NCBI GenBank assembly: GCA_947646735.1 | Contig: CANTFK010000094.1 | Span: 62,001-126,000 of the forward strand | DNA from: Peronospora farinosa | Taxonomy: Eukaryota > Oomycota > Peronosporomycetes > Peronosporales > Peronosporaceae | Direction of reading: 5' to 3' | DNA: 64,000 bases | Shown here: positions 34,990 through 46,772 of the stretch, in pieces | Numbering within the stretch: position 1 is the stretch's first letter | Layout of the letters: each line of letters opens with the position of its first letter | The notes under the pieces: generated by a model | What the model was told of the DNA's origin: nothing | The model's database searches: none | What the model saw: only the letters and a program-made list of their open reading frames with translations | Made by a program: the position numbers and the translations under genes

Positions 34990-37900
34990 ACTTTAAGTTA
35001 AGCTGACCGACTTCCAACAATCCGTTGGAATCGGCAGTGGCTTCAATGGAGCACTGCTAGAAGGTGTTGGCTTAATGCGCTGACACTCTTTACAAGAGCA
35101 AATATAGTTGGCCACCCACCAGTATAGATGAGGCCACTAAAATTTCTCTGACACTCGTAAGAATGTCTTTTCACGACCCAGATGCCCACTAGATGGCGCA
35201 TCATGGCACTCGTGAAGTATCATCAGCTTGAGATCTGTGTCATGAGGGACATAGATTCTCAAGGGATCACAGGGTGACATCTAATGCCATAACAGGCCAT
35301 CACTGTAACTAAAGCGATTTAGTTTCGCTTTGAGGTGCGACGGAAGGGTAACCTTTCGTCCACCAAAATAATCCAGCAGCAGGCGACAATGTTCGTCTTG
35401 ACTGTAACACTCCTTTATATCGGAGGCCATTGAGCTCGTCACATGGTAGGCCTTCATGGCTGCCAATGTTGACGACTCAACTTGTGATTTCGCACGAGAC
35501 ACACTTTCCTGGTGCCTTGCCTCGAAGTCTGGTCTGCGCGATAACGCGTCAGCCAAGACGTTCGACTTACCCGGCTTATATTCAACTTTGAACTTAAATT
35601 CAAAGAAGAATGTTAGCCATCTCGCCATTCTCGACGAGAGGTGCGGTGAATTTATAGCGGTCCGCAGTGATGCGTGATCCGTATAAACCACAAAAGGTTC
35701 GGTGCCCAAGAGGTGAACTCGAAACTTGACAAGGGCATACTTAATCGAAAGTAGCTCCTTGTCATGCACAGGGTAATTCATCTCGGCAGCTTTTAAAATC
35801 CGAGACTGATACGATATGACACGGCCAATGCTGCTGTCATCCTTCTGTATGAGCGCGCTGCCGATTGCAAAATTGCTTGCATCGCAGACGACGCTAAAGG
35901 GCTTATCCGCGTCTGGCAATGCCAAGATCGGTGCCTCTACAAGATATTGCTTCACTGATGTAAACGCATCTTCTTGCTCCTTTGACCAAGTCCATTCTGT
36001 ATCGTTATTTCAAATCATCAGACAATGGCTTAGTCTGCTCCGCATAATTCTTGCTGTACTTATGCAAGTAATTAGCGATCTCAAGGAATGTGGCGCATAC
36101 CCTTCATGTGTCATTGGACTGGTCATTCCTTGATATTCTTTACCTTTTCTGGGTCTGCTTGTACACCATCTGCACCTACGATGCAGCTCAGTACAGGTAT
36201 CTCGGGGACCCCTATTACGCACTTTTGCAAGCTAACGTATAAGTGTGCGTCACCCAGAGTCTGCAACACAGCGTCTAAATGACGCTTGTGCGACTCTATT
36301 GCGCTCAGACCGTCCTCCACCCTACTATACACGAATACATCGTCAAAGGTTTTTATATGTATAAATATTATTTATATAAAAATAATGGGGCACGTAGGCA
36401 CGGTGCTGACGCATCACGTGATTCATTACTCGATTAAATGTTGTCGGAGCATTTTTCAACCCTTATGACATCACAAGCCACTCCCATAGCATACCGCTTG
36501 GGGTGCTTACTACCGTTTTGACTACATCAGTATATCTCATGAGAACTTGAAAGCAGCCATCCTTCACTTATTATAAGCATAAATCACGCGCCATCCCCCT
36601 GTTGCTTTACGCACACAGAAGGTCGGGCTGCAGTGAGGCGACTTGATCTCACGTACATGTCCCGCCTTGGCTCGCTTGTGGAAGAACTCATCGATATAAT
36701 CGACTTGTTCCTTTGGCAACTGCCATTGCCTGGTCACACAATACTTGGTGCCAGGATCCAGATCAATCTTGTGCCTGATGCCCCTATCGACCGGTAGGCG
36801 GCTCGGCACTACTGCTGGAAACACATCACGGTGTTTCCACAGAACATCATAGAACGGGCTGTCCTTCAAGGCATCCCAGCCTTGAGCAGCGAATCGTTTA
36901 TTTTTGTCGGTCTCCAAGACGCCCTCATCCATTGTGGACGGCGAGCAACAGTCCACCACGTTCTCTTCTAAAACTGGTGCGACTATCTCGTCGATCTTTC
37001 CTTCCTTTAGTTCGGACAGGAACAGATCCCACGTCATCTCCGAGAGATTTATTATCTCCTCGGCAGATGCCAAGACCAGTTGGAGCACCTCAACTGAGGA
37101 TGCCTCCGGCATTTGTCTTCGACGGCCTCGAGCAACTCGTTCGTAGGTCCGTCCTCTTGGACCGAGACTGATCCAAGGTTCACTCGTTTCGACGTTCCCT
37201 TGATCGTCTTAATACGTCTGATGCTCGTTGTTCGAGTCACCACGACCTTTGACCTGGAAGAAGGTGTAGTTGCTATATTAGACAACGCACTCCTTCCAAC
37301 CGCACCAGGCTCATGGCTCTGTGCCGGTCCTTGTGGCGCTTAACATCCTGTCAGCCCACCATAAACTGCCACAGGCTCTCGGATCTGTGCAGAACCATTT
37401 GACGAATGACTACCTGTCATCGCTGCACCAGTCCTTTTGACCTGGGTAGGAATATGTGTCACCTGGCTTTCTGTCAGGACACTTATAACTACCCCAAGCT
37501 CAACGAGCTGGGTAGTACCTGGTGCCGATTGACATACCGTCATCGCACCCTCGATTGTTTTGGACACAGCATCAGTCACATAAGCCTCTCGCAGGAGCAC
37601 ATCCTTACCATTGTCCTGCGTAGAGTCATCGACTGTGCGTGTACGCCAAGACATGATTGGTGTTTAGCCAACCAAGGCATGCCTAGGATGAGGTCATACG
37701 GACTCTCCATACCTAGCACTGTGAACTTCACTTTACAAGAAAAGTCACTGAAATTGAAGGCGAGTTCAACTTTTACCCCCTTCGAATTAACGAGCGCGCC
37801 GTTCGATAAACGAACGATCGCCTCTTCTCGCTTTCCATCAGGGCAAAGCGACTCATAACTCGCCGAACTCTTTTTCAAAGCCGAGAGTTTCACAAAATGT

Positions 37901-38048
37901 TGTGATGCACCCGAATCCACGAGAAGGGTTATCACTTGGTCATAGCCTCGTAACCAAGCACTATATACATACTGAGCAAGATGGTGCATTTGGCACCTTG
38001 TAGCACCAAGATCGAAGGAAAAGAGGCTACCCTCTTGTTTCTGGATCA
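34990..38048 (-). pseudogene. Inverted PR-RT-RNase H-integrase-finger block of Gypsy C
   Basis: On the minus strand from 38048 come, in order, a protease (LLVDSGASQHFVKLS, DLILGMPWL), RT parts (GWRVIYAYNK; FDDVFVYSR; VLSCIVGADGVQADPEKV), RNase H (VVCDASNFAIGSALIQ, HDKELLSIKYAL, VYTDHASLR, LADALSRRPD), and the integrase finger (ECHDAPSSGHLGREKTF ... CKECQRIKP). The block sits reversed between plus-strand gag and plus-strand integrase core, and ~55 residues of integrase are missing at the junction. Frame breaks and an AT-rich insertion (36355-36385) are present. Confidence 0.85.
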
Positions 38049-38950
38049 TGTGTATCGAATACACGGGATGTCTGATTTCATAGTATCGGATATGGATCCG
38101 CGTTTTACGTCAGGTTTCTAGCGTCATGTGTTTGAGTTGCTGAAAAGAAAACTTTTTATGTCAACAGCCGATCATCCCCAAACCGATGACCAAACAGAAC
38201 GGGCCAATCGAGTCGTGGCGGATGTATTACGTACAGTAGCGATTCCAAAGAAATGGAGCAAGCAATTGCCCTTCGTGGAGCTCGCTACTAATAACAGTGT
38301 TCACGTCAGTACGGGTGAAACACCGTTTTATATTAACAGACTGCGCCATCCTCGGACGCCAGTCTCGTTTGTGCGCAGCCCGAGTCTCAAAGGGGAGGGC
38401 CCCTCACTTCAATCGGTGCAAATGCCAAAGAGAATCAAAATTGCCCTGGTGACATTGCTAGTTTAGCAGTGGTCACGACACATATAGGTGTCAATGAGGA
38501 GGCACGGCAAGAAATGCCTGTGCTCCTTGACGACGACACTATCGTGTTCTCAATAGCGTCGACCCATGACCGACCCCTTGGAGGTGTCATAGGCGAGCTG
38601 GATGCTAACACGTGAGCGAATCTCAGCGCTTCATGGATGATCGATTAGCCATCACACGTAAAGTCCGTGACGCGATGGTAAGCGCATAGGTCAAGCAAAA
38701 ACAATATACGGACCAACATGGTCGCAAATACAATGAACACTTTAGTGTTGGGGACAAAGTGCTATTAAGTACTTCTACTCTACAAAAAATGCAATTGTTG
38801 TACTAGTACTAAGCTCTTGCCCCGATTCATTGGGCCATTTACGGTATTCGAGGAGGTTGAAGACCTAAATCGTAGGCTCACTCTCCCACCGTATATGAAG
38901 ACGCACCACGTTTTTTACGTGGGTCGTCTGAAACGGTATGTAGATCCATA
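38049..38950 (+). pseudogene. Gypsy C integrase core and C-terminus remnant
   Basis: The plus strand resumes inside the integrase: RIHGMSDFIVSDMDPRFTSGF, then TAG where Trp is expected, followed by STADHPQTDDQTERANRV (catalytic Glu region). After stops it reaches a C-terminal part resembling KLLPRFIGPFTVFEEV and HHVFYVGRLKRYV. It is clearly nonfunctional. Confidence 0.8.
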
Positions 38951-39283
38951 AGAGATCACATATCCACATCAGTTTAACGAGACCGATGGTGACGTCGACT
39001 GTGAGTCTAGCGTTGTTGCCGATCAGGCGACGGGGAAGCCGAACGACTTCCCGTATACGAGGGAGACGACAGAGGACTCCGCGCTTGACGCGGGTATTCC
39101 ATCACCAGTCGCTCATGCAGTCCAACGGACTTTCAGGCGGTCATTCCCGTTGAAGATCTTTCGTCGTCACATCTCGTAGATTCAAAGTCATTGACTCAAA
39201 AGATCAGACTCCTCTCTCTTCAGCGAAGCGATCTCCGCTTTCGACTGAATGGCAGCAGGATAGGTAGCCGCGAGTAGTTGTGC

Positions 39284-40459
39284 TTAATCGCTGCTCCTAT
39301 CGGGTGTCACCTGTGTTGGTGTATGCGGGTGGGAACACACGCTTCCTTGTTGGGAGGTTGTTGACCCACTGCCATGTGAAGCAAAGGTTTCATACTCTTG
39401 TCCAATGAGAAAGATATTTGAAGAGTTTCGACTCTTGAGAACCACTTGACGCGTTGCGCGTCGAAGTGATTGGGCTGGTGACTGCTTACAAGCAGAGGCA
39501 CCAGCTGCATTCGATCTATTAGGTCCTGATGGACTAGCAGGGGCAGTGTAGCGAGAAGGAGCAGGGGGTATGTTATCACCCAATATTTTTCGCACGCGTC
39601 ATCGCGAAGCTGGTTCTCTACGAACGCTGTTTCACTGCACCTGCATGTGGTTTAACACGGCGCAGGAACTCTTCTCAGTATCCGTCGGCTGATTCGTTGG
39701 AACTCAACACGACGGGGATAGGGAAAGCACGACCTCGTGCTTTGCCTTGCATTTTCCGTGATGGAAAGATGCTAAAAAGTTTATTAGCGTCAATAGTGAC
39801 ACGCTTTAGGAGCGTCGCGCTATTTTCACGTGAGTGTGATCCTCCGATGGCGGTGTCATTGGTGTCAAGACACCACTCACGTAGCCGCCCTCGCTACGGC
39901 GTGCTAGTGAGGCCGACTGTGTAGTCGATGGAGCTTTTTGATAACCCTCGCCTGAGTCTGACTCTCTATCATGGATTGTCAAGACGTCAGACGTAGGGTT
40001 GACAAAGGCTGATGATTTAGAATCGCCGACCTTCTGTTGAGTCGCGGCTGTTTCTTTCGAAGCAGCGCGCTCAGTTATGGTCGCTGTGCTCGTTGGCGCA
40101 GACGACGAGGCATGAACCTCGCTGTCAGGAAGCATGGAAGCTTTTTTGAAGGTTGGGTGTCTCAAATGATGGGGAAATATGTCCCATCAATACACTGTGC
40201 TCATCACCAATTTGATGTGATGGCAATGGCGTGCTCACATTGTAGTCAACAATGAGAGACAGGTCATCATCCGCACCATAGTAGTGTTCTCTGCTGACAA
40301 GTTGACATTAGATGTCGGCTTTGTCACAGACACACTTAGCGAAGGCTGCGAGTTATCGCGACGCGTACGCTTTGTGCTGGTTTGCATGGGTGACTTTTCA
40401 GGCGACCAATTAAACTTACCTCGTTTCAGTGGCATCTCCTTGCTTTCGATGTTTTGCAA
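39284..40459 (-). pseudogene. Antisense Ser/Thr/Pro-rich frame relics near the 3' end of Gypsy C
   Basis: Three minus-strand frames (40459-40235, 40165-39806, 39595-39284; 74, 119 and 103 codons) follow each other opposite to the element's sense strand. Their composition is low-complexity but protein-like (ASSSAPTSTATITERAASKE; PAPSRYTAPASPSGPNRS). The position matches the antisense frame of Gypsy A/B. Sequence similarity to that frame is not evident. Confidence 0.4.
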
Positions 40460-40491
40460 AAATGTAAAAATCGTCTTAAAGAGGGGGATGG

Positions 40492-41071
40492 TGTAACGGG
40501 CTAAAAGTTACACAGGTTCGTTAAGTATCAAGTACTTAACGGGGAGATCAAAAAGGGTACGTGGTACCTTAGACCTGCCACTTGGGTGCGGCACATCAAT
40601 GTGACCCACCCTCGTATCCATGGATGGATTCACATTCAACGGGGATGACGCCAGTTGGGACTAGGCGTCATGGTGACGCTTCAGATAGACGTCATCAGCG
40701 AGCTTTAATACATTTAAGCTCGCACGTAAGGAGACACTTTTAAAGAGACGCGTATCCAATCTTTGCATAATTAACCAATCAATAGTAGATTTATACATGA
40801 TTATTTCTATTAAATATAAGTCAGTCTTGAACCTACTAAACATCGCACACTATGCACGAGACGACTGCAAACAGCTTCCGTGACGCAGATAGGTGCTTGT
40901 ATTGAAGTTCATTGCGCGGTTCGCTCCAAAGCGATCGGCAACGGTTGGTACAGGGCTTTTTGGCGCCGACCAATACCGCGACCACCGCACGCTGAGGTAA
41001 GACGGTGAAACCGCTTCCTCACGTTGCTCGAAGGTGTGTGCTCGTAGCTTCTTTTGAAGTGCCTATTTTCA
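40492..41071 (+). repeat. 3' LTR of Gypsy C (580 bp)
   Basis: Begins TGTAACGGG after a purine tract and ends TTTTCA. It is colinear with 33126-33694 apart from small indels and a ~20-bp insertion around 40675. Confidence 0.85.
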
Positions 41072-41169
41072 AGGACGATGACGAGAACAATGATGACAAG
41101 GACAATGTAACGACGATGATGAGGGTAACAGTGACAATGACGGCGTTGGCCTAGACGGCTATTTGATAA

Positions 41170-41508
41170 AGAACAACATGGCAGTTGCGCGTCGCCAAAA
41201 TCGTCATCACTAGAACATTTGTCGGTATCCGGTATGCGATCTCTAGGCTCTCATCTACAAGATCTTCATCTACATTCATACCGCCTCGAGGACCGCAAGG
41301 TTATTTGACCCTTCTTTAGCAGCCTCTTGCTGTGTCATCAGCGCAAACGGAGGGCGACGCAGACACCGACGTTTGTTGAACCACCGCCGCAGCTGTGTCA
41401 TGTTCACATCTACCCTTTGTTTCTTCACGTCTCGTAATGGTGAAGTATTCAACTGTACCAAGTAGTCCTCCATTTCTTCTCGCGATGGTTTGTACTTCTG
41501 TTGGAACT
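41170..41508 (-). pseudogene. 3' part of a duplicated homeobox gene, right-hand remnant
   Basis: Minus-strand sequence matches 15100-15470 of the intact gene, including FQQKYKPSREEMEDYLVQL and LRRWFNKRRCLRRP, with scattered substitutions. It stops at 41508, where the left LTR of Gypsy B begins. The missing upstream part continues at 54075. Confidence 0.88.
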
Positions 41509-41967
41509 GTAACGGGGTGAGCTCGTTACATAATATTGACACTTATATGAAGTGTCAATAAAATATTATTATAACTAATAATATTTTGACAATATTACCT
41601 TTTCTTATAATATTGTTCCTAGATCTCCTTGAAGTTGGAGATGCCCTCTTATTGGTTGATATGGGCCATCATATCAACCAACGCGCTGACCAATGACCGA
41701 TGGACGCGCGCAATGAGTGGAGGGCAAGTTGTCGACATACATAGTTGTAGTTTAATATAGTTAACATAGGTTATAACAGATTAGTTTTATTAAGATAGTT
41801 AACTATATTAAATACAGTTTTCTTTTCCTCTACTTCTAAGCGTTTGTTTAGAAGTAAAGCTTCCTCTGCCTCTTGTGTAAGAGAGGTAATTGAGGCACCT
41901 GCTTTCACTGTAATCAGTGAAAGTAGACTATACTGTAATCAGTATAGTCGGAGGGTGCCCCGTTACA
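41509..41967 (+). repeat. 5' LTR of Gypsy B (459 bp) with multiple hairpins
   Basis: TGTAACGG...CCGTTACA. Perfect inverted repeats include 41652-41663/41670-41681 (12 bp), 41832-41839/41848-41855 (8 bp), 41902-41910/41915-41923 (9 bp) and 41927-41935/41940-41948 (9 bp). The last two share the identical loop TAAT. Confidence 0.92.
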
Positions 41968-41969
41968 CC

Positions 41970-41982
41970 TGGTAGCACTTCG
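41970..41982 (+). other. Primer-binding site of Gypsy B
   Basis: TGGTAGCACTTCG starts two bases after the LTR. The same first ten bases (TGGTAGCACT) follow the LTR of the unrelated Gypsy C, supporting use of one tRNA 3' end. The tRNA was not identified. Confidence 0.65.
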
Positions 41983-42014
41983 TGGTCCGTTCAGCGACCA
42001 CCGCCCCACCCGCT

Positions 42015-43207
42015 ATGGAATCAGCGGGTGATGAACGTCATCACGCAACGCGTGATGATTTCCGCCATTTGAGTGACCTCGAATGGAATGCGGTTCAGCG
42101 TATGGCTGAAACCATCGGCAACCCTGCCGTTGGTGCCATATTGCTCTCTCTTAGCGGAGACGACCAACATGCAACCATCGCCAAGTTCATACAACATGAA
42201 CTTGACGAAGTTGTAAAGAGACTCACCTTGCTAGAGGAGCAAGGTTCTCAACAGGTTGAACTGTTGAGAGAACAAGGCGCTCAACAAGCTGACTTGTTGA
42301 TGCAGCAGGGTGCTCAACAGTCTGAACTGTTGGACAACAGCAGGCTAGTGCTGTTGCTTCCGGGTCGGCGTATGCACGTCGACCCGAGTCCTTGAAGATT
42401 GATGTCTTTAAGTACAAGGAAGTCGAAAGCGACTCCTTGTTGAGATGGTTCGTCGAGCTCGACGATGCCATTGAGGCTCGTCGCATCGATGACGATGCGA
42501 TGAAGGTCAAGTTCGCCATGTCGAACTTGGCAGGACGTGCCAAAGCTTGGGCCTTAGGGCTCAAACTGCACGACCCGTACGTTTTCCCAACGTATGACGT
42601 CTTCAAGGCGCGGCTCAAACACACGTTTGAACCGCCTCGCGCCGAATTCAGGGCTCGGGCTGAGCTCCTGGATTTGAAACAGGGTAAGCGTGATATACAC
42701 GCTTACGCCCAACACGTACGATACCTCGTTAGCTGTATCGTACTGAACCCAATCGATGAACACACGCAGGTTACTGTGTTCATCAAGGGTCTGGCAGATG
42801 GTCCTGTCAAGACCCACCTGTTCCGCTTGGAGCTAGAATCGCTGGATCAAGCGATCTCTGCAGCGGAACAGGAGGACTTTAGCCTGCAACAGGCTCACGT
42901 CCGTTCGGGGTCCTATCGTCCACCGAGACGACAGGAGGGCGGAGGTCCAGAACCAATGGACCTCTCCTATGTAGAGAGCGAGCAACCTCGCTCTCCAGGG
43001 TACAAGCGATTGCAAAAGTGCAATCGCTGTCAGAAGTTGGGCCACTACGCTTATGAGTACGCCCAGTGTCTCGTTACACTGGGAGTGACGATCGATCGTC
43101 TGCCAAGAAGGTCCAGAGACGTGGGGCCTACGTTGTTGCGATTTCGCAGCAACGTGGTGGACCATCAAAAAACGGTCGGGGTCAGTAGGGGCGGAGCGCC
43201 CTACTGA
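42015..43207 (+). pseudogene. Gypsy B Gag
   Basis: ATG 42015. The N-part ends at 42395. The capsid-like part lies in the frame displaced by -1, open from about 42326, and runs to 43207. The two frames overlap by ~70 nt, and the same displacement exists in copy A. The zinc knuckle begins CNRCQKLGHYAYE but its last Cys is lost through a 10-bp deletion, after which the frame is wrong. Confidence 0.75.
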
Positions 43208-43259
43208 TCCAGCAACGTCAAGAGAGTTCGCGGGACTCCTGACGAAGGTTGCTCCCAAC

Positions 43260-46200
43260 ACACAGTCACTGTGTGTTGCCGCTCCCAGTGATGAGGTATC
43301 TCTTATCACCTTGAAGATCGAAGTGACAAAGAACATGTCACTTCGCGCCCTAGTTGATTGTGGGGCTTCGAACAACTTTGTTCGACGCCAATCGCTAGAT
43401 GATCGTAGGCTCAAATATGTTGAGCGCGAGACCCCTCCAACGAGGATGACGGTGCACCTTGCAACTGGCGCATCCGTAACAGTAAAGAAACGTGTAGTGG
43501 GAATTCACTACACGCTTAAAGGCAAAAAGTACGATGATGATTGCATCGTACTTGATCTGGATGACAAATTTGATGTCATCCTAGGATTACCATGGCTCAG
43601 AAGGTACGAGCCATGGGTCAGCTGGCAGCATCGAACCGTGAAGATGCCTGCCGCTTGTTCATCAGATGGCCATCTGATGAATGTCTTGGAGCGTTCACAA
43701 GCGTGTGAATGTACTACGAGTGAGTGTGATGGCCTCACTTGTGGTTCGGTCATTAGTACGACTGCACAAGAACTCAGCGTGACAGACAGTCACGCTGTGG
43801 AGCAAGCTGCCGGCGGCTGTGCACAAGCACAGGCAGCGCCGAAGGTCCACCACTCGAGCAAGTCGAGTGGACCGGGACATGAATGCTCGCCTAGAGGGCA
43901 GCATTCACCGAAGAGTAAACCGGTTTCCCAGAAGCGGCAACACGGTAATCCTAGATCAACTGGAGAGTTGATCGTAGAGGATCTCGCTGTGGTTGCGCCA
44001 CCACAGCTAGAGGAAGTCGATGGAACAGGTTCCATCGAGCCTGCGGGGATAAGTCCCCAGGAAATAATCACTGAGGGAATAAATCCCCAGGAAGTAATTG
44101 AGACGTTGAACGTCTTGGTTAATGACGGATCAAACGTAGGCGCTTATACGCTTAATCTGATCGCGCCTCCGAAGTTAACTTCGGAGATAACTCAGTTGCC
44201 TACGCTAGAACCTAAAAGGTTCTTGCGTGATCTGCGTAGTGGCAAAGTCAAGCAGATCTGTGTGCTCGTCGCAGAGGACGAGTACATGACTGACATTCGG
44301 TCAGCAACAGTTTTTGACGAGAACGAACGGGTTCTCAGCAGCTCATCAATGGACGAGAATGTCCTTGATGAGAAGACTCGGATTGAGCGATATACATCGC
44401 AATCCTGGGAGTCGCTGAAGTCAAATCCTTTGTATAAGGATTTGGTCGAATTCAAGGATGTATTCCCTGAATCCGTTCCGTGCGAGTTGCCTAAGGATAA
44501 AGGTACTCGACACGAGATCGACCTTGTTCCTGGCACAAAATATTGTGTCATGAAGCAGTGGCCACTGCCTCGGGAACAGGTCGAGGCGATCGACAAGTTC
44601 TTTGCCGATCGCCTAGCAGCGGGCCATGTGAGGGAATCAACTTCACCTCACAGCTCTCCGACCTTCTGTGTGCGCAAGGCCACAGGAGGGTGGCGGATAG
44701 TGCACGCGTTCAATAAGTTGAACGCTGCAACGATACCGGCGCAAACGCCGATACCGAGAAAGGACGTAATCATAGATGGTATGTCTAAGAGTACCATCTT
44801 TTCGTCCATGGATCTGATGGATGGTTTCTATCAGATCCTAATGCGTGAACGGGACATCCCATACACAGCAGTGAGCACTCCCAGTGGTATGCTCTGGGAA
44901 TGGTTTGTGATGCCGCAAGGGCTTAGTAATGCACCAGCCACATTCAATAGATGTGTTTCACATCTATTGAGACCGGTGCGCGAATTCGCACCGAGTTACT
45001 TCGATGATGTGTTCGTCCATAGTCGAGCTATGGACGGGAAAACAGACGTGGAAGTCCATAGACTCCACGTCCGTCAGGTTCTTACACTTATGCGAGAGCA
45101 TAAGTTGTACGCCAACCTCAAGAAGTGTATATTCGCAGCAAGCGAAATACCACTTCTTGGGTGCATCGTCGGAAAGAACGGCGTACGCCCTGATCCAGAA
45201 AAGATCAAGGCGATCACCGACTGGCCAGTGCCAGTCGATGTCAAGGGACTAAGGAAGTTCCTTGGTCTAGCGGCGTACTTGCACAAGTACTCGCGCAATT
45301 ACGCCGAAATGACAGTACATCTTTCTTGTTTACTCAAGAAAAATGTAAAGTGGAACTGGAACGCTGACTGTCAGCGTTCCTTTGAGCGTATCAAGCAAAG
45401 CTTGATGCAATCACCAGTGTTGGTGATTGCCGATCAAGACAGACCATTTCATGTGGTCTGTGACGCCAGTGATTTTGCAATCGGCTGCGCATTGATGCAA
45501 TATGATACAGACGGCGCCGAGCGTGTCGTCTGTTATCAATCGCGTCAGCTGCAACCGGCTGAGCGCAATTACCCGGTGCATGACAAGGAACTCCTTGCCA
45601 TGAAGTATGCACTGGCTAAGTTTCGCGTCTATCTCTTAGGAGATAGACCGTTCATTGTATATACAGACCATGCGTCACTACGCACGGCTGTAAATAGTCC
45701 ACACCTCTCGCAACGAATGGCGAGATGGTTGTCGTTCTTCGCGGAGTACAACTTCTCCGTGGAGTATAAGCCGGGACGACTTAACGTCGTCGCCGATGCT
45801 CTTTCACGTCGGCCTGACCTAGAGCCGACTGTGCAATCCGACAGTGATGTGAGCACCACTGTCGCCACGCTGAGTACCAGCGTCTTGTCGTCGAGCTTAC
45901 TCGACGACATTAGAAGGGCATGCGCACAAGATAATGATCTTGTACGCCTGATGGAGTATCTCAAGGACCCATCCACGCAAGCTAAGAAGCGCTTGCCTGC
46001 CATGTATCGATCTTCTCTCGATCGATACACCCAGCGGAACGGCTTACTGTACTATATAGCCGTCAACAACGACACGCCTCGTGTCGTTGTACCGCCACAA
46101 CATGATCTCAGGTTACGGATCATGTTTGAATGTCACGATGCACCAATAAGTGGGCATCGTGGCCGTGAGAAGACCTACCTCACGGTCAGTCGCGACTTTT

Positions 46201-46772
46201 ACTGGCCACGCCAGTATAAGTTCGTGCGCAAGTACGTGCGTGCTTGCGAGGTGTGTCAACGAGTGAAGCCTAGTCCTTCACCCCGTGCACCATTGCAGCC
46301 TCTACCTGTTCCGGCAGAGTGCTGGGAGTCCGTATCAATGGACTTCGTCTTTGGGTTTCCCAAAGACGCTCACGGGAATAATGGTATTCTCGTGTTTGTA
46401 GACAGGTTCAGCAAGATGGTACATCTTGTTGCTGTACCTGAGTCGATCACAGCAGAGGGCTGTGCTCGAGTGTTTATCGATACAATCTTTCGATTGCACG
46501 GTTTACCCCGTGAACTTGTGTCCGATAGGGACCCCCGGTTCACGGCTGAGTTTTGGCGTTCCTTGTTCCAAACACTTGGAACACGGCTCACAATGTCTAC
46601 TTCTGACCATCCAGAAACTGATGGTCAGACTGAACGCGCCAATCGCGTCCTCGAAGAGATTCTTCGAGGGTACGTCCACTCGTTTACGAGTTGGAGTGAG
46701 TTCTTGTCGATGGTCGAATTCGCCATCAACAACTCCGTGCTGCGTCTACGACGCATACACCGTTCTACGTGA
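43260..46772 (+). pseudogene. Gypsy B pol: protease, RT, RNase H, integrase core
   Basis: A long frame (>1,150 codons) covers the protease (ALVDCGASNNFV; DVILGLPWL), RT (LMDGFYQI, MPQGLSNAPATF, YFDDVFVHS), RNase H (DASDFAIGCALMQ, HDKELLAMKYAL, YTDHASLR, VADALSRR), and the integrase finger and D,D,E core (VSDRDPRFTAEFW, TDGQTERANRV). An indel near 46740 ends the frame early relative to copy A. The DNA is dense in short inverted repeats. Confidence 0.85.

Larger units (their letters stand above)
33126..41071 (+). mobile_element. Gypsy element C (second family), degenerate, with internal inversion
   Basis: LTRs at 33126-33694 and 40492-41071 are ~95% alike by eye and differ from the A/B family. 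On the plus strand lie the PBS and gag (33.7-34.9 kb) and the integrase end (38.05-38.95 kb). Protease, RT, RNase H and the integrase finger lie on the minus strand between 38048 and 34990. Every coding part has stops or shifts. A G-rich polypurine tract (AAAGAGGGGGATGG) precedes the right LTR. No matching target duplication was found (left flank ATGGC, right AGGAC). Confidence 0.85.

Noticed and set aside
41060..41165. GAT-rich plus-strand stretch as a further inverted piece of the homeobox 3' end
   Set aside because: It shares GGCGTTGGCCTAG with 15524-15536, but the rest is low-complexity GAC/GAT and alignment is uncertain, so no separate feature was called.
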